A stretch of DNA of 64,000 nucleotides from CAIOHW01 sp964432565 (lineage in GTDB: Bacteria; Bdellovibrionota; UBA1018): positions 12,946 to 76,945 of the forward strand of contig CAYSOA010000009.1 in assembly GCA_964432565.1 (NCBI GenBank), written 5' to 3'. The notes beneath the pieces were generated by a model. The model was not told where the DNA came from. It did no database searches and was given only the letters and a program-made list of their open reading frames with translations. Made by a program: the position numbers and the translations under genes. Within the stretch, counting starts at the first letter, position 1, and each line of letters starts with the position of its first letter. Shown in pieces: positions 33,813-43,106 of this stretch.

Positions 33813-34566
33813 ACTCGCTCTTTCGGGCCACCTGCGACGTGCTGGCCTGATCCACCGGATACATCACGATCTCCTGAATGTTCACGTGCGCCGGACGATC
33901 CACGGTCCAGACCACCGCATCCGCGACATCCTCAGCTGAAAGCGGCTGCATGCCGGCATAGACCGACTTCGCGCGATCCGCATCTCCCTTGAAACGCACT
34001 TCACTGAACTCGGTCTCGACCATTCCCGGAGCAATGGTCGTCACCCGAATTTTCGTTCCCAGTAGATCGAGCCTCAGGCTTTCGGCAATCGCATGCACGG
34101 CCGCCTTCGTGGCCGAATACACATTGCCACGCGGATACATCCACCGAGCCGCCACCGAGCCCATCATCACCACATGACCGGAGTTGCGCTTCGTGAAAAC
34201 CGGAAGAACCAGCCTGGTGAACCAGAGCAGGCCCTTGATGTTCGTGTCGATCATGGCGTTCCAGTCGGCCGAAGCGCCCTGATGCAGAGGATCGAGACCC
34301 AATGCCAATCCCGCATTATTGATGAGCACCTCGACCTGCTCGAGTTCGCCAACATGACTCTCTGCGAGCTTCAGAACCTGCTTTTCGTCAGCGGCATCGA
34401 TCGCAGCGACCACCACGCGCACTCCGAAGCCTTCCCGAAGCTCTGCAGCCAGCTCTTCGAGCCGCTCCCGCCTGCGTGCCACCAGAAACAGATCCTTCTT
34501 CTCGCGTGCAAAACGCCGCGCACACGCCTCGCCGATTCCACTACTCGCTCCCGTGATCAGAATCAT
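33811..34566 (-). CDS. Short-chain dehydrogenase (YdfG-like)
   Basis: A 251-residue classical short-chain dehydrogenase/reductase. It has the cofactor motif TGASSGIGEA at the N-terminus with Arg after beta2 (VARRRERLEE, favouring NADP), the NNAG motif, catalytic Ser in MMGSVAARW, and YSATKAAV supplying Tyr and Lys. The ending (RPAHVNIQEIVMYPVDQAS) matches the YdfG/3-hydroxy-acid (serine/malonic semialdehyde) dehydrogenase group. The exact substrate is not determinable here. Confidence 0.88.
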   Translation of the reverse strand: MILITGASSGIGEACARRFAREKKDLFLVARRRERLEELAAELREGFGVRVVVAAIDAADEKQVLKLAESHVGELEQVEVLINNAGLALGLDPLHQGASADWNAMIDTNIKGLLWFTRLVLPVFTKRNSGHVVMMGSVAARWMYPRGNVYSATKAAVHAIAESLRLDLLGTKIRVTTIAPGMVETEFSEVRFKGDADRAKSVYAGMQPLSAEDVADAVVWTVDRPAHVNIQEIVMYPVDQASTSQVARKSE

Positions 34567-34641
34567 GAGAGCGAATCTAGACTCAACGGCGACCGCAGAC
34601 CAGAGCCAGATCGCACGAGACTGAATTTTCCAGAAGTGACG

Positions 34642-35013
34642 TCAGGCCGCCTCGCTCAGGCGATCCTGAGCCTTTTCGGCGTAGGGCAGGCAATGCCACC
34701 CATCGGGCTTCGAGTGGGTCGCCAGAATCAGCGTGCGAACCTCGCCCTTGTTGAAGTGCTTGAGAGCCACGGCCGGCGACCCGTGCTCTTCAGCGAGGGC
34801 GACAAACTCCTCGATCGCCTGGCGAGTCACGTCGCCCAGCAACTTGTAGCGTCGATCATCAAGTGAGAAGCGAAACACCACGCTCACGCCAGCTCCCCGA
34901 ATCACCTTGAGATCCCCGCTGAGCTGCGCCGCCTTCGGTTTGTCCTGCAGAAAACGCTTGAAGTAGGCCAGCAGCTCGTCTTCGGATCTCAGATACAGCG
35001 GCATCGCACTCAT
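34642..35013 (-). CDS. Hypothetical 123-residue cytoplasmic protein
   Basis: Not recognised. The start is firm because AAAGGAG lies 8 nt before the ATG. The protein is alpha/beta with no signal peptide: a helical N-terminus (LYLRSEDELLAYFKRFLQDKP), a strand pair (VSVVFRFSLDDRRYKLLGD), a helix (VTRQAIEEFVALAEEHGS) and VRTLILATHSKPDGWHCLPYAE. It reads on the same strand as the SDR gene, 75 nt upstream of it. Confidence 0.65.
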   Translation of the reverse strand: MSAMPLYLRSEDELLAYFKRFLQDKPKAAQLSGDLKVIRGAGVSVVFRFSLDDRRYKLLGDVTRQAIEEFVALAEEHGSPAVALKHFNKGEVRTLILATHSKPDGWHCLPYAEKAQDRLSEAA

Positions 35014-35297
35014 GAATCCCTGTCTCCTTTTTCAATGGGTCGTTTCGGCAGGCTCGCCCTTCGAGCCCTGCCACCCAGCACCTCCTCATCGGCAGTTTTT
35101 CGTCGGTGCTTGATCACCGATTCAACCGGGCCCTCTGATTCTCGCACGCAGCGCGAGCGTGAAAAGTGTGTCTCTTGAACACTGACTAGAGCTTGGACAG
35201 TGCGAAACGGCTCCAGGCGCGCGCAACCTGCGGATATTGCATGATCCCGGCTCGTCGCATCTGCTGGCATCGGGCTTGCTCAATGGCCGCACAACTT

Positions 35298-35699
35298 ATG
35301 TCGGATCAAAGCAGCACGTTGGTGAAACCCGGTTCTTCTTCATCGCCCAAGGCCAAGGTCATTTCGATCTCCCAGGCGCGCCGATTCCGCGATCTTCAGC
35401 GCGGCGAACGCGGCTTCTCGCCCGAGCTCTCGGACGAAGAATATGCCTACCAGGCCAGAATCCTCGGCATGGACAAGCTGGCCCTTCTTGAAGAGATGGT
35501 GCGCTTTCAGCAGGAACGATCGGCCCGCGGCGACCTCACTCCGCTCATGATGAGGCAGGGACGCTACCTCTTCAAAGCGCTCGAGGAAAAAGCGGAGACC
35601 GAAGAACTGCGCCTGCTCGCACGTTCCTATCGTAGACACCTGGACCATGAGCTTTCCGAACGCCATCGCCAGGAGCTGAGCGAGGAAACGGCGGACTAA
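35298..35699 (+). CDS. Hypothetical 133-residue helical protein
   Basis: Not recognised. Starting at MSDQSSTLVKPG gives a small hydrophilic protein: a disordered Ser-rich start, KVISISQARRFRDLQRGERG, then helices (KLALLEEMVRFQQERSARGD, EELRLLARSYRRHLDHELSE). The acidic/basic helical pattern suggests a coiled-coil or protein-binding role. It has no membrane segment or Cys. A strong terminator follows 65 nt after its stop. Confidence 0.6.
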   Translation: MSDQSSTLVKPGSSSSPKAKVISISQARRFRDLQRGERGFSPELSDEEYAYQARILGMDKLALLEEMVRFQQERSARGDLTPLMMRQGRYLFKALEEKAETEELRLLARSYRRHLDHELSERHRQELSEETAD

Positions 35700-35764
35700 A
35701 AGCCTTGATGATGAACCGGCCGGTTCTCTCTCTCCCCCTACTCTCTCCCGGTCGAGTTCACAGG

Positions 35765-35794
35765 CCCCGGTTCCGTGGTGGAACCGGGGTTTTT
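35765..35794 (+). terminator. Rho-independent terminator
   Basis: CCCCGGTTCC (35765-35774) pairs perfectly with GGAACCGGGG (35780-35789) around a GTGGT loop and is followed by TTTTT. It ends the transcript of the small helical-protein gene and lies 25 nt from the convergent PIN-PhoH stop. Confidence 0.92.
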
Positions 35795-35819
35795 CGTCTC
35801 CAGAAGAGCCCTCAAGCGT

Positions 35820-37157
35820 TTAAAGCAGGTTCGACGCGAGCTCGGAAAGTTTCGAGCGCTCGCCCTTGGTCAGGGTAATGTGCGCGGCGATCGACTCTTC
35901 CTTGAACTTCTCGACCAGATACACGAGCCCGTTGTTCGCGGAATCGACGTACGGATTGTCGATCTGGAAGCTGTCGCCCGTGAGCACGATCTTCGTGTTG
36001 TCGCCGGCGCGCGTGATGATCGTCTTGATCTCGTGAGGAGTCAGGTTCTGCGACTCGTCGACGATCAGGTACTGCTGAGGAATCGAGCGACCGCGAATAT
36101 AGGTGAGCGGTTCGATCTGAAGCAGGCCCTGGTTCATCAGCTCCTGGCAGCCCTTGCCCGCCCCCCGCTTGCCGCGTGCAGCCGTGGCTCCGAACAGGAA
36201 ATCGATATTGTCGTAGATCGGCTGCATCCACGGATTGAGCTTCTCTTCGATGTCACCCGGCAGGAATCCGATATCCTTGCCCAGCGGAAAAACAGGCCGC
36301 GATACGAGCAGCCGCTGAAAGACCCCCTCGTCAACGGTCTTCGCAAGACCCGCCGCAATGGCCAACAGGGTCTTTCCGGTACCCGCCTTTCCGACCAGAG
36401 AAACAAGCTTGATGTCGTCGTTCATGAGCGCATCGATCGCAAACGACTGTTCGGCGTTCTTCGGGAAAATCCCCCAAAGCCCCTCGACCGGCTTGTAGAG
36501 GGGAACGATGCAGTCGAGCTCCTTGCTGTAACGACCCATCGCCGTGTGCGTCGGATTGGCCGAGTCCTTGAGAATCACATACTGGTTGGCCTTGAGCGCC
36601 TCGACCCGTGCCTCGCGCAGTGCTCCCGAGTACGGCAGCCGCTTCTGGGCATAGAACTCATCAATCAGATGACCGTCGATATTGAGCTGCACCTCACCCG
36701 AATAAAGCTGCTCGGGCTCGACGCTTTCGGGCTCGTAATCCTCCGAGGCAATGCCCAGCGCGTCGGCCTTGATGCGGAGATTCACGTCCTTGGTGACGAA
36801 GTGGATCGGCCGCTTGGGCTGCTCTTTTTTCAGGGAAATCGCCAGGGCCAGCATCCGATTGTCGGCCTTGTCCATCGGAAGTTCCATCGGCAGCGGATTG
36901 GCCCCGCCCAGCTCGACGGTCAGAATCCCCCCATTGGGAAGCCGAACGCCCTTGGAGAGCTCGCCGTCCTTGCGCATGTCATCGAGCAGCCTCGAGAACA
37001 TTCGAGCATGGCGGCCGTTTTCACTCATCTCGCGCTTGAAGCGGTCGATCTCCTCCAGAACGACGATCGGAATCACGATGTCGTTGTTTCCGAATTTGAA
37101 CAGGGCCTGAGGATCGAAAAGCAGGACGTTGGTGTCGAGGATGAAGGCTTTTCTCAA
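35820..37157 (-). CDS. PIN-PhoH fusion protein (RNA helicase/RNase type)
   Basis: A 445-residue fusion of a PIN ribonuclease domain and a PhoH ATPase. The PIN domain (1-140) has its acidic site in LDTNVLL (D8), VLEEIDRFK and KADNRMLA/TKDVNLR. The PhoH domain has Walker A GKAGTGKT (256-263), SRPVFPLGKDIGFLPGD, Walker B YLIVDESQN and LTGDSFQIDNPY. PhoH2-type proteins of this layout unwind and cleave RNA. The start is TTG, with an AGGGGGAA ribosome-binding site upstream and no alternative ATG nearby. Confidence 0.92.
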   Translation of the reverse strand: MRKAFILDTNVLLFDPQALFKFGNNDIVIPIVVLEEIDRFKREMSENGRHARMFSRLLDDMRKDGELSKGVRLPNGGILTVELGGANPLPMELPMDKADNRMLALAISLKKEQPKRPIHFVTKDVNLRIKADALGIASEDYEPESVEPEQLYSGEVQLNIDGHLIDEFYAQKRLPYSGALREARVEALKANQYVILKDSANPTHTAMGRYSKELDCIVPLYKPVEGLWGIFPKNAEQSFAIDALMNDDIKLVSLVGKAGTGKTLLAIAAGLAKTVDEGVFQRLLVSRPVFPLGKDIGFLPGDIEEKLNPWMQPIYDNIDFLFGATAARGKRGAGKGCQELMNQGLLQIEPLTYIRGRSIPQQYLIVDESQNLTPHEIKTIITRAGDNTKIVLTGDSFQIDNPYVDSANNGLVYLVEKFKEESIAAHITLTKGERSKLSELASNLL

Positions 37158-37373
37158 GTGGTGGTTCCCCCTTTGGTGTCGACAGTTTGACTGAGCCCCA
37201 ACCCGGAACTCAAGAGTAAAGCCAAGAAAGTGTCGATCTTCCTGACAGGTGTCGAGAACCTGGGCGGTTCCGCCGGATCAAAGGGTGCCAAAAGGCCTGC
37301 CCATGGCCTGAGCGGCCGGCACGACGCCTGCTTTCTAACGCTTCAGGAAAATCTTCTTCAGGGGAAGGAAGCC

Positions 37374-38123
37374 ATGCCAGCGAGGACGATGACAACCCAT
37401 CGACGATTGAAGGCCACGCTGCTTCTATTAGTGACCTCAATCAGCGTGATGACGCCAAGCATTAGCCTCGGAGGGGGCTCGGACTGTCGAGACGGAACCC
37501 GCCCCGAAAAGGGAGGTCTCAAGGGACTCTTCAGTCTTTTTTCGAAGATGACGTCCTCGTCGAGGTCTCAGCCAGCACGCACCAGCAACCGAGCCTCGCC
37601 GGTCAGAAGCACGACCCGGCTCTTCGGCTCCCGTTCTTCCGGATTCTCATCGGGCAGTCTCAGCTCCGGGGGCCGCTCCTGGCAGAAGACCCCCGAAATG
37701 AACCTGGCCGCCTTCGAACGGCGCCTGGCCGACCTTCCGGAACAGTCACAGAACATGTGTGCCCAGGGGGTTCGAAAGAGCCTGTTGGCGCTTTTTGGAA
37801 GCAACCCCCCGAAAATGGGGGATGGCGATTACCCGGATGCCCATCAGTACAACGAGCACTTCATGAGGAACTGGCGCACCGGCAGCCCCAGCCAATGCTA
37901 CCGCAAGGCGGGTGCGGGCGGCGGAAAGCCGAAGGACCTCGATATTCGCGTGCTTCACTCCGGACAAGGTGCAGGAGCGATCGGCAAGTATGGCCACATC
38001 GAAATCTTCTACAAGGGTCGCTGGTACTCCGACTTCAATCAGGGCGGCAGTCTGACCACCGGAAGAAGCGTGCGCTACTCGACCTACCGCTTTCAAAACT
38101 GCGGAGCGCTTGCCAGCCGGTAA
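37374..38123 (+). CDS. Secreted CHAP/NlpC-like cysteine peptidase (putative)
   Basis: I take the ATG giving MPARTMTTHRRLKA, which has a GGGGAAGGAAG ribosome-binding site and a signal peptide (LLLLVTSISVMTPSISLGG). The 249-residue product has a Ser/Arg-rich linker (about 55-110). Its C-terminal domain is MCAQGVRKSLLALFG followed about 80 residues later by YGHIEIFYKGRWYSDFNQGG. A Cys on a helix, then a His in a strand before Tyr/Asp, is the arrangement of CHAP/NlpC-type amidases that cut peptidoglycan cross-links or stems. Assignment is by motif spacing only. Confidence 0.6.
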   Translation: MPARTMTTHRRLKATLLLLVTSISVMTPSISLGGGSDCRDGTRPEKGGLKGLFSLFSKMTSSSRSQPARTSNRASPVRSTTRLFGSRSSGFSSGSLSSGGRSWQKTPEMNLAAFERRLADLPEQSQNMCAQGVRKSLLALFGSNPPKMGDGDYPDAHQYNEHFMRNWRTGSPSQCYRKAGAGGGKPKDLDIRVLHSGQGAGAIGKYGHIEIFYKGRWYSDFNQGGSLTTGRSVRYSTYRFQNCGALASR

Positions 38124-38159
38124 TCCGGCCCGATCGGAAGTCCGTCGATTGCTGAACCG

Positions 38160-39296
38160 TCAAAGACCGAAACGCAGGGCGAGCCGCAGCAGGTAGCGTC
38201 GATCACCGTCCTGATAGGCGGACCCACCGAGCTCTTCGGCATATGAGGCTGCCGTGACGCGAAAAATCCACGCATCAAATGAGGCGCCATAGCTGAGGTA
38301 GGTCTGGTGAATCCCCCCGAAAACATCAATGCCGGGCAGCGACCACTCGATACCGAAGCGCTGCCGTTTTCTCCAGTCGGTGTCGATGTTCAGATGGGAG
38401 TGGTCATAGGCGAAGCTGAGGGAGGTCAGGCCTTCCAATTGAAACCGTGCCGCCAGACCGGCCGTCAAATTGCCCTTCTGGGTATCGGCCACCGATTTCA
38501 CGAAGTTCATGTCGCCGGCATTGATGTAGGATGCGGCCATCGACCACGAAAAACCGGCATTCACGGTACGAATGAACTGCATCCCGGCGTCGAGTCCGTA
38601 GCCGATTTCGTACTTTCCCATGATCGAATTCAGCAGCTCGGGACTCGCACTCAGCAGGGTCGTCAGCGGGACCTCCTTGTAGCCCCCCTTTCGCCAGAAC
38701 ACCTTTCCACCCAGGCCCACGCGAAGCTCATTCCCACTGGAAGAGAGAGCCTTCGCCCTTCGACCGCGACGAGGACGGCGCCCCCTGCGCCCGAGTTCAA
38801 TGGTCGTTCCCCAGGCCGCCTGCACTCCATTGGTGCTCTGATACCCGACCGTGTACTCGGGATACGACGGATTCTGTGCGTAGAATCCCGCCTGCGCATC
38901 GAGGAGGATGGCCGCACCGAAGTTCGGTGCTGTGACCGCGCCCACATACTGTCCGTTGGCGTAAATATTTTTTCCCATCAGGGCATTCAGACTTGAGAAC
39001 GTGAAGTTCGAGAATGCCGCCTGGGCATCACCAATCGACGTGTAAGTATCGAGCGACGCGGCGAGATCTCCCGTCATGTAGTGCAGGGTAAAATCCTGGT
39101 TTCCCGCCATCTGGGCAGGATTGGTGAAAATACCCTGGACGGCGTCGTTGTCATCGAGGTTCAGGGCGATTCCGGCTCCCCCCATCGCCTTCATGCGTGC
39201 GTCCCGATACAGATCGCGAAGCTCGAAGTTGGCAGCCTTCGCCGGTGCCCCCACCAGCAACCCCAACCCGAGAGTCAGCCGCAGCAGACGCTTCAT
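38160..39296 (-). CDS. FadL/PorV-like outer-membrane beta-barrel
   Basis: A 378-residue exported protein (signal LTLGLGLLVGAPAKAA). The mature start, RDARMKAMGGAGIALNLDDNDAVQGIFTNPAQMAG, is the hallmark of OmpP1/FadL/PorV-type barrels. Numerous amphipathic strands follow, and the chain ends LLRLALRFGL. A very basic insert, RRGRRPRRGRRAK, sits in the middle, probably in a surface loop or turn; it is unusual for an outer-membrane strand. The gene overlaps the upstream lipoprotein gene by ATGA, so the pair is likely to act together. Confidence 0.75.
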   Translation of the reverse strand: MKRLLRLTLGLGLLVGAPAKAANFELRDLYRDARMKAMGGAGIALNLDDNDAVQGIFTNPAQMAGNQDFTLHYMTGDLAASLDTYTSIGDAQAAFSNFTFSSLNALMGKNIYANGQYVGAVTAPNFGAAILLDAQAGFYAQNPSYPEYTVGYQSTNGVQAAWGTTIELGRRGRRPRRGRRAKALSSSGNELRVGLGGKVFWRKGGYKEVPLTTLLSASPELLNSIMGKYEIGYGLDAGMQFIRTVNAGFSWSMAASYINAGDMNFVKSVADTQKGNLTAGLAARFQLEGLTSLSFAYDHSHLNIDTDWRKRQRFGIEWSLPGIDVFGGIHQTYLSYGASFDAWIFRVTAASYAEELGGSAYQDGDRRYLLRLALRFGL

Positions 39297-40228
39297 CGCC
39301 AGCCCACCAACGCGTTGTTCATCACATTACCCACGAGCCCGGCGGCCGCACACGCCTCGATCTGGGCCGTGGCGGGTGTGGCCCGATCACAGGCGGAGCG
39401 ATGCCGAAGCACATCCGGACAACCACTGCAGCTCAGTCCGCACGCTGCGCAGCCGGCCTGGCAGGCGGCATCGAACCCTGCGGTCGCACTCGACACCGCC
39501 GAACTGACCCCGGAGAGCTGCGAAATGCTCGAGGCAATCTCGCCCAGCGAATCACTCATGTTCAGCAGCGCCGACACGTAACCACAGCCCTCGGTGTCCA
39601 CTGCGGAAAGCGAATCCCACGGAAGACTATCCTGAGGAGCGCCGTTGGCATCGGGGTCCCCGTGGCGATGGTGCAGGGTTCCGATCGTGGCCATCGAAGT
39701 CAGAAGCAGGTAGATATTCGCGTCCAGCTCCAGATCAGCCGCACGAAGCGAGCCGGGATTGAACGGATCGAACGTCAGACGATACGGATCGAACACGACC
39801 ACTTCGGGGCGGATCCAAGCCTGCAGGGCGTCGGTGGCGAAAAACGCCGACTCCATTTTTTGATCGCCCGCAGTCGACGGAAACATCAAAGTGATGGCCC
39901 GCCAGGGACCGTTGGTCGAGAGATCGGCATTGACCAGCTCTTCGAGCTTTTCAAAGAAACCGAGGCCTGTCCGGCAGCCATGAGCCGAAGCTCGAAGGCG
40001 ACGAATCTCGTCGTTGCTGGCCGCAGAGTGATAAAGTTTTTCGACTTCAATGATCGCCGTCGAGCAGTCGCCTGAGTTCAACGCCGCGTTCACCTTGGCG
40101 ATGATGCTCTGCCTCTCTGAAGTCGCCTCGTCACCGGGCAATTGGCACGCAGAGAGGGCCGCTGCCGTGGCAATTGCCACCAGGAGCGATCCTCGCCTGA
40201 ACCGTCGCCAGAAATTGAACTCTCGCAC
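39293..40228 (-). CDS. Cys-rich lipoprotein paired with barrel
   Basis: A 311-residue lipoprotein (lipobox LSAC, Cys28) with a GTG start supported by AAAGGAG. The N-terminal half is a TPR-like helical region (IIAKVNAALNSGDCSTAIIEVEKLY). The C-terminal half is Cys-rich (ACQAGCAACGLSCSGCPD), which suggests disulfides or a metal cluster. It lies 27 nt after the aminotransferase gene and overlaps the FadL-like gene. It may be a periplasmic partner of that barrel; no named family was recognised. Confidence 0.65.
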   Translation of the reverse strand: MREFNFWRRFRRGSLLVAIATAAALSACQLPGDEATSERQSIIAKVNAALNSGDCSTAIIEVEKLYHSAASNDEIRRLRASAHGCRTGLGFFEKLEELVNADLSTNGPWRAITLMFPSTAGDQKMESAFFATDALQAWIRPEVVVFDPYRLTFDPFNPGSLRAADLELDANIYLLLTSMATIGTLHHRHGDPDANGAPQDSLPWDSLSAVDTEGCGYVSALLNMSDSLGEIASSISQLSGVSSAVSSATAGFDAACQAGCAACGLSCSGCPDVLRHRSACDRATPATAQIEACAAAGLVGNVMNNALVGWR

Positions 40229-40255
40229 GAGCGCTCCTTTCTCCGGAGCGTCGGT

Positions 40256-41467
40256 CTAGTTTGCGGCCAGGGCCTCCACCAGTCGTTCGCATCCGGCCTT
40301 CAGCACGGCCTCGTCGGCAGCAAAGCTGAGCCGAACATAACCCGGTGCTCCGAACGGATCACCAGGCACCAGGGCCACCCGAGCTTCATGAAGCATTCGT
40401 TCGCAAAAACGACTCGAATCCTCACCCGCTCTCAGGCAGTCCTGAACTCCGAGGAACAGGTAGAATGCTCCCTCGGGGACCACTATCCTTAGTTTGCCCG
40501 CTTTTTCGAGGATTTCCACAACGAGCCGAGCGCGACTGCAGTAACGCGAAATCTGATCGGAAAATGACGCTTCCGGAAGCCCGAGGGCGGCAAGGGCTGC
40601 CCACTGCCCCAGGGCATTGATGCCCGAGGCGGTCTGCGCCTGAATTTTCGCGAGCGCTGGAGCGAGCTCTTCGGGAGCCACGCACCAGCCGATGCGCCAG
40701 CCGGTCATGGCCGCCGACTTCGACATGCCATTGACGGTCACGGTTCGATTTCGAAGCGAGGGGCAGGCCTCAAGAAACGAGCAGAACGGCTTGTCGCCCA
40801 AAATGATCCGGTCATAGATCTCGTCGCTCAAGATCCAGAGTTCGCTCGCTCGGGGATGGCGTTCGATCACTTCGCCCAGGGCGACCAGCTCGTCGCGCGA
40901 ATAAAGCGCGCCGGTCGGGTTGGCGGGCGAATTCAGGATCAGCAGTTTCACTCGCGTCGAGCGATCGAGGGCCGCCGAAAGCTCACCGGGCGTCATTCGA
41001 AAGCCGTTCTCAAATCGGGTGGCAACGGCGATCGGCGATCCGCCTGCAAGCTGCGTCATTTCGGGGTAACTGAGCCAGTAGGGGGCCGCGAAGAGAACTT
41101 CATCTCCGGCATCAAGAAGCGCCATCAGGGCATTGAAAATGGCCTGCTTTCCGCCGTTCGAGACGACGACGTTCGAGCCCTTCCACGCGCCGGATGCCGC
41201 GATCACCGATGGCTGCTGAGCATTGGTCTTCGCAGCAACGGCCTCACGAAGGGCGGGAATTCCGGCCGCCGGAGTGTATTTCGAGCGATTGAGGCGCAGG
41301 GCCTCACGAACCGCCTCCTTGGCCGCCTCGGGGGCCGGAAAGTCGGGCTCCCCGGTGGTCAGGTTCGCAATATCGACCCCCTGCCTCTGCAGCTCCTGAA
41401 CCTGGGCATTGAGCCGCAGGGTGAAGGAATCGGCAAGGGATCGAACGCGCGAAGACAAACCGGGCAT
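40256..41467 (-). CDS. Aspartate/aromatic aminotransferase (class I)
   Basis: A 403-residue PLP-dependent aminotransferase of the AspC/AspB-type Igamma group. The substrate-loop start LTTGEPDFPAPEAAKEAV, the Asn in LNSPANPTGALYS, the Asp-Tyr pair DEIYDRI, the PLP-binding Lys in GMSKSAAMTGWRIGW, and the substrate Arg in YVRLSFA are all present. It should interconvert aspartate or related amino acids and 2-oxo acids. Gap of 1 nt from coaD indicates an operon. Confidence 0.9.
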   Translation of the reverse strand: MPGLSSRVRSLADSFTLRLNAQVQELQRQGVDIANLTTGEPDFPAPEAAKEAVREALRLNRSKYTPAAGIPALREAVAAKTNAQQPSVIAASGAWKGSNVVVSNGGKQAIFNALMALLDAGDEVLFAAPYWLSYPEMTQLAGGSPIAVATRFENGFRMTPGELSAALDRSTRVKLLILNSPANPTGALYSRDELVALGEVIERHPRASELWILSDEIYDRIILGDKPFCSFLEACPSLRNRTVTVNGMSKSAAMTGWRIGWCVAPEELAPALAKIQAQTASGINALGQWAALAALGLPEASFSDQISRYCSRARLVVEILEKAGKLRIVVPEGAFYLFLGVQDCLRAGEDSSRFCERMLHEARVALVPGDPFGAPGYVRLSFAADEAVLKAGCERLVEALAAN

Positions 41468-41468
41468 C

Positions 41469-41966
41469 TCAACTCTCTCCTTTGGATGGCAAAAGACGGG
41501 ACCTCAGCCTCTCGAGCACCTGGGGCGGCACATAGGACGAGATGTCACCGCCATAGCGATACAGCTCCTTGATCATCGAGGAGCTGACGAAATACAGATC
41601 CTGGGAGGTCATCATGAAAAGCGTTTCCGCGCCGGCATGGATACGCTTGTTCATGCTGGCCATCATGAATTCATATTCGAAATCACTGGCCGCACGAAGC
41701 CCCCGAATCACGGCCGCCACGTTGTGGGCGCGGGCGTAATCCATGATCAGCCCGCTCCAGCGATCCACCTTCACTCCGGGACGATCACGAGTCACGTCCC
41801 GAATCAGCTCGACACGCTCCTCCGCCGTCAGCAGCGGGTTCTTTTTGCCGGTTCCCGCAACGACGATCGTCACCTCGGAAAAAAGACTGAGCGCTCGATC
41901 CAGGATGTCGAGATGTCCATTGGTGATCGGATCAAACGAACCTGGATAAATCGCCTTACGAGTCAT
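41469..41966 (-). CDS. coaD: Phosphopantetheine adenylyltransferase
   Basis: A 165-residue CoaD. The nucleotidyl-transferase motif appears as YPGSFDPITNGHLDIL (T/HxGH-type), with VVIAGTGKKNPLL-type region, AVIRGLRAASDFEYEFMMASMN and the C-terminal FVSSSMIKEL. It makes dephospho-CoA from 4'-phosphopantetheine and ATP, the penultimate step of CoA synthesis. The start overlaps the end of rsmD by 11 nt; an rsmD-coaD pair is common in bacteria. Confidence 0.96.
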   Translation of the reverse strand: MTRKAIYPGSFDPITNGHLDILDRALSLFSEVTIVVAGTGKKNPLLTAEERVELIRDVTRDRPGVKVDRWSGLIMDYARAHNVAAVIRGLRAASDFEYEFMMASMNKRIHAGAETLFMMTSQDLYFVSSSMIKELYRYGGDISSYVPPQVLERLRSRLLPSKGES

Positions 41967-42588
41967 CGCCGGTTTCCTCGGTTTTAGAACGACGCTGGTA
42001 GGTGGTCAGGATGCTGTCGCCGTAATTTTTCTCACGAATCTTCACCAGCATGCCACGGATTTCAGGAAGCTCCACGCTTTCGGGCAGTTCGACAGTGCGC
42101 GTCTTGGTCCTGCCCCATTCCATGTAGAGCTTTCCGCCGGGAGCGAGAACCCGATCCCAGCGCCACCAGCTCCCCGACACGAGTTCCTGCTCCACACCCA
42201 GAAGATACGGAGGATCGGCCAGCACGACATCGAAAGGACCCGATGCCTCCAGCGCCCTGCCCGCGCGTTCGACGGGTTCTGACAGAATCCGCACCCGTTC
42301 GCCGACACTCAGCTCGCGGGCATTGCGCTCGATCAGGCGGCAAACCGGTCGAGCCGATTCAACGAAGACCACCGAAGCGGCATCCCTCGAAAGTGCCTCG
42401 AATCCCAGAGTTCCGGCTCCAGCGTAAAGATCGAGCACCCGGGCGCCTTCGAGTTCAAACTGCAGGGTATTGAAGAGAGCCTGCCGCAGCTTGGCCTGCG
42501 TCGGACGCGTTTTGCCCGCATGGGCTCCTTCATCAGGCGGAGAGTGAAGCTTGCGACCTCCGAAACGGCCGCCGGTCAGTCGCAGCAT
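41956..42588 (-). CDS. rsmD: 16S rRNA (guanine966-N2)-methyltransferase
   Basis: A 210-residue RsmD. It has the typical N-terminus RLTGGRFGGRKL with TRPTQAKLRQALFN, the SAM-binding motif VLDLYAGAGTLGFEAL, the catalytic LADPPY and a C-terminal tail with KNYGDSILTTYQR. It methylates G966 of 16S rRNA during 30S assembly. Overlap with the upstream gene is 1 nt (TAATG) and with coaD 11 nt. Confidence 0.96.
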   Translation of the reverse strand: MLRLTGGRFGGRKLHSPPDEGAHAGKTRPTQAKLRQALFNTLQFELEGARVLDLYAGAGTLGFEALSRDAASVVFVESARPVCRLIERNARELSVGERVRILSEPVERAGRALEASGPFDVVLADPPYLLGVEQELVSGSWWRWDRVLAPGGKLYMEWGRTKTRTVELPESVELPEIRGMLVKIREKNYGDSILTTYQRRSKTEETGDDS

Positions 42589-43106
42589 TATGCTGCTTTG
42601 TTTAGAGGAATCCGAAACTGCATGCCATCCGAAAGTTCGACGCGAAGCTGGTCCTCTTCGAGATGGATCTGCACCGTTTGTGACTGGCGAGTCAGTTCCA
42701 GGCGAATTTTCAGGGCTCCAACGACCGCAAGACTGAGCGCACTACCGATCGCATCCGCCGCCACTGGGGCAGGTTCCGATGTCGCGCTCGAGTGGGAGGC
42801 AGAGGCCGGAGCTGCTGCGGCAAGGGGAATCACTTTGCCCTGGGCCTCGGCATCAAGCTCCGCATCGAGCTCCTCACGGCCGACGCCCGAGAGCATCTCC
42901 TCCATCGGAGCGTACTCTTCCGCGGGGGCGGGGGCGGGGGCAGGGTCATCACTTGGAGTCGCCGCCTCGCTCGGCTCCCGGACACTTTCCGACTCGGCAT
43001 CGAGATTCTGCTCGACGCGGTCCTTGATCGTCTCCATTTCCTTGACCAGATTGGCCCAGTCCAGATCCGATACTGCGTCATCACGCTGTTTGGCGGAAGA
43101 ATCCAT
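42588..43106 (-). CDS. Hypothetical acidic protein upstream of rsmD
   Basis: Not recognised. I chose the ATG giving MDSSAKQRDD (about 172 aa), although a GTG 24 codons upstream is possible. The first 110 residues are acidic and Pro/Ala-rich, low complexity (PAPAPAEEYAPMEEML). The C-terminal 50 residues form a compact beta domain (ALKIRLELTRQSQTVQIHLEEDQLRVELSDGMQFRIPL). That layout resembles the flagellar-export-related chaperone/FliH-like or SpoA-like modules only superficially, so I leave it unnamed. It is the first gene of the rsmD-coaD operon. Confidence 0.6.
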   Translation of the reverse strand: MDSSAKQRDDAVSDLDWANLVKEMETIKDRVEQNLDAESESVREPSEAATPSDDPAPAPAPAEEYAPMEEMLSGVGREELDAELDAEAQGKVIPLAAAAPASASHSSATSEPAPVAADAIGSALSLAVVGALKIRLELTRQSQTVQIHLEEDQLRVELSDGMQFRIPLNKAA

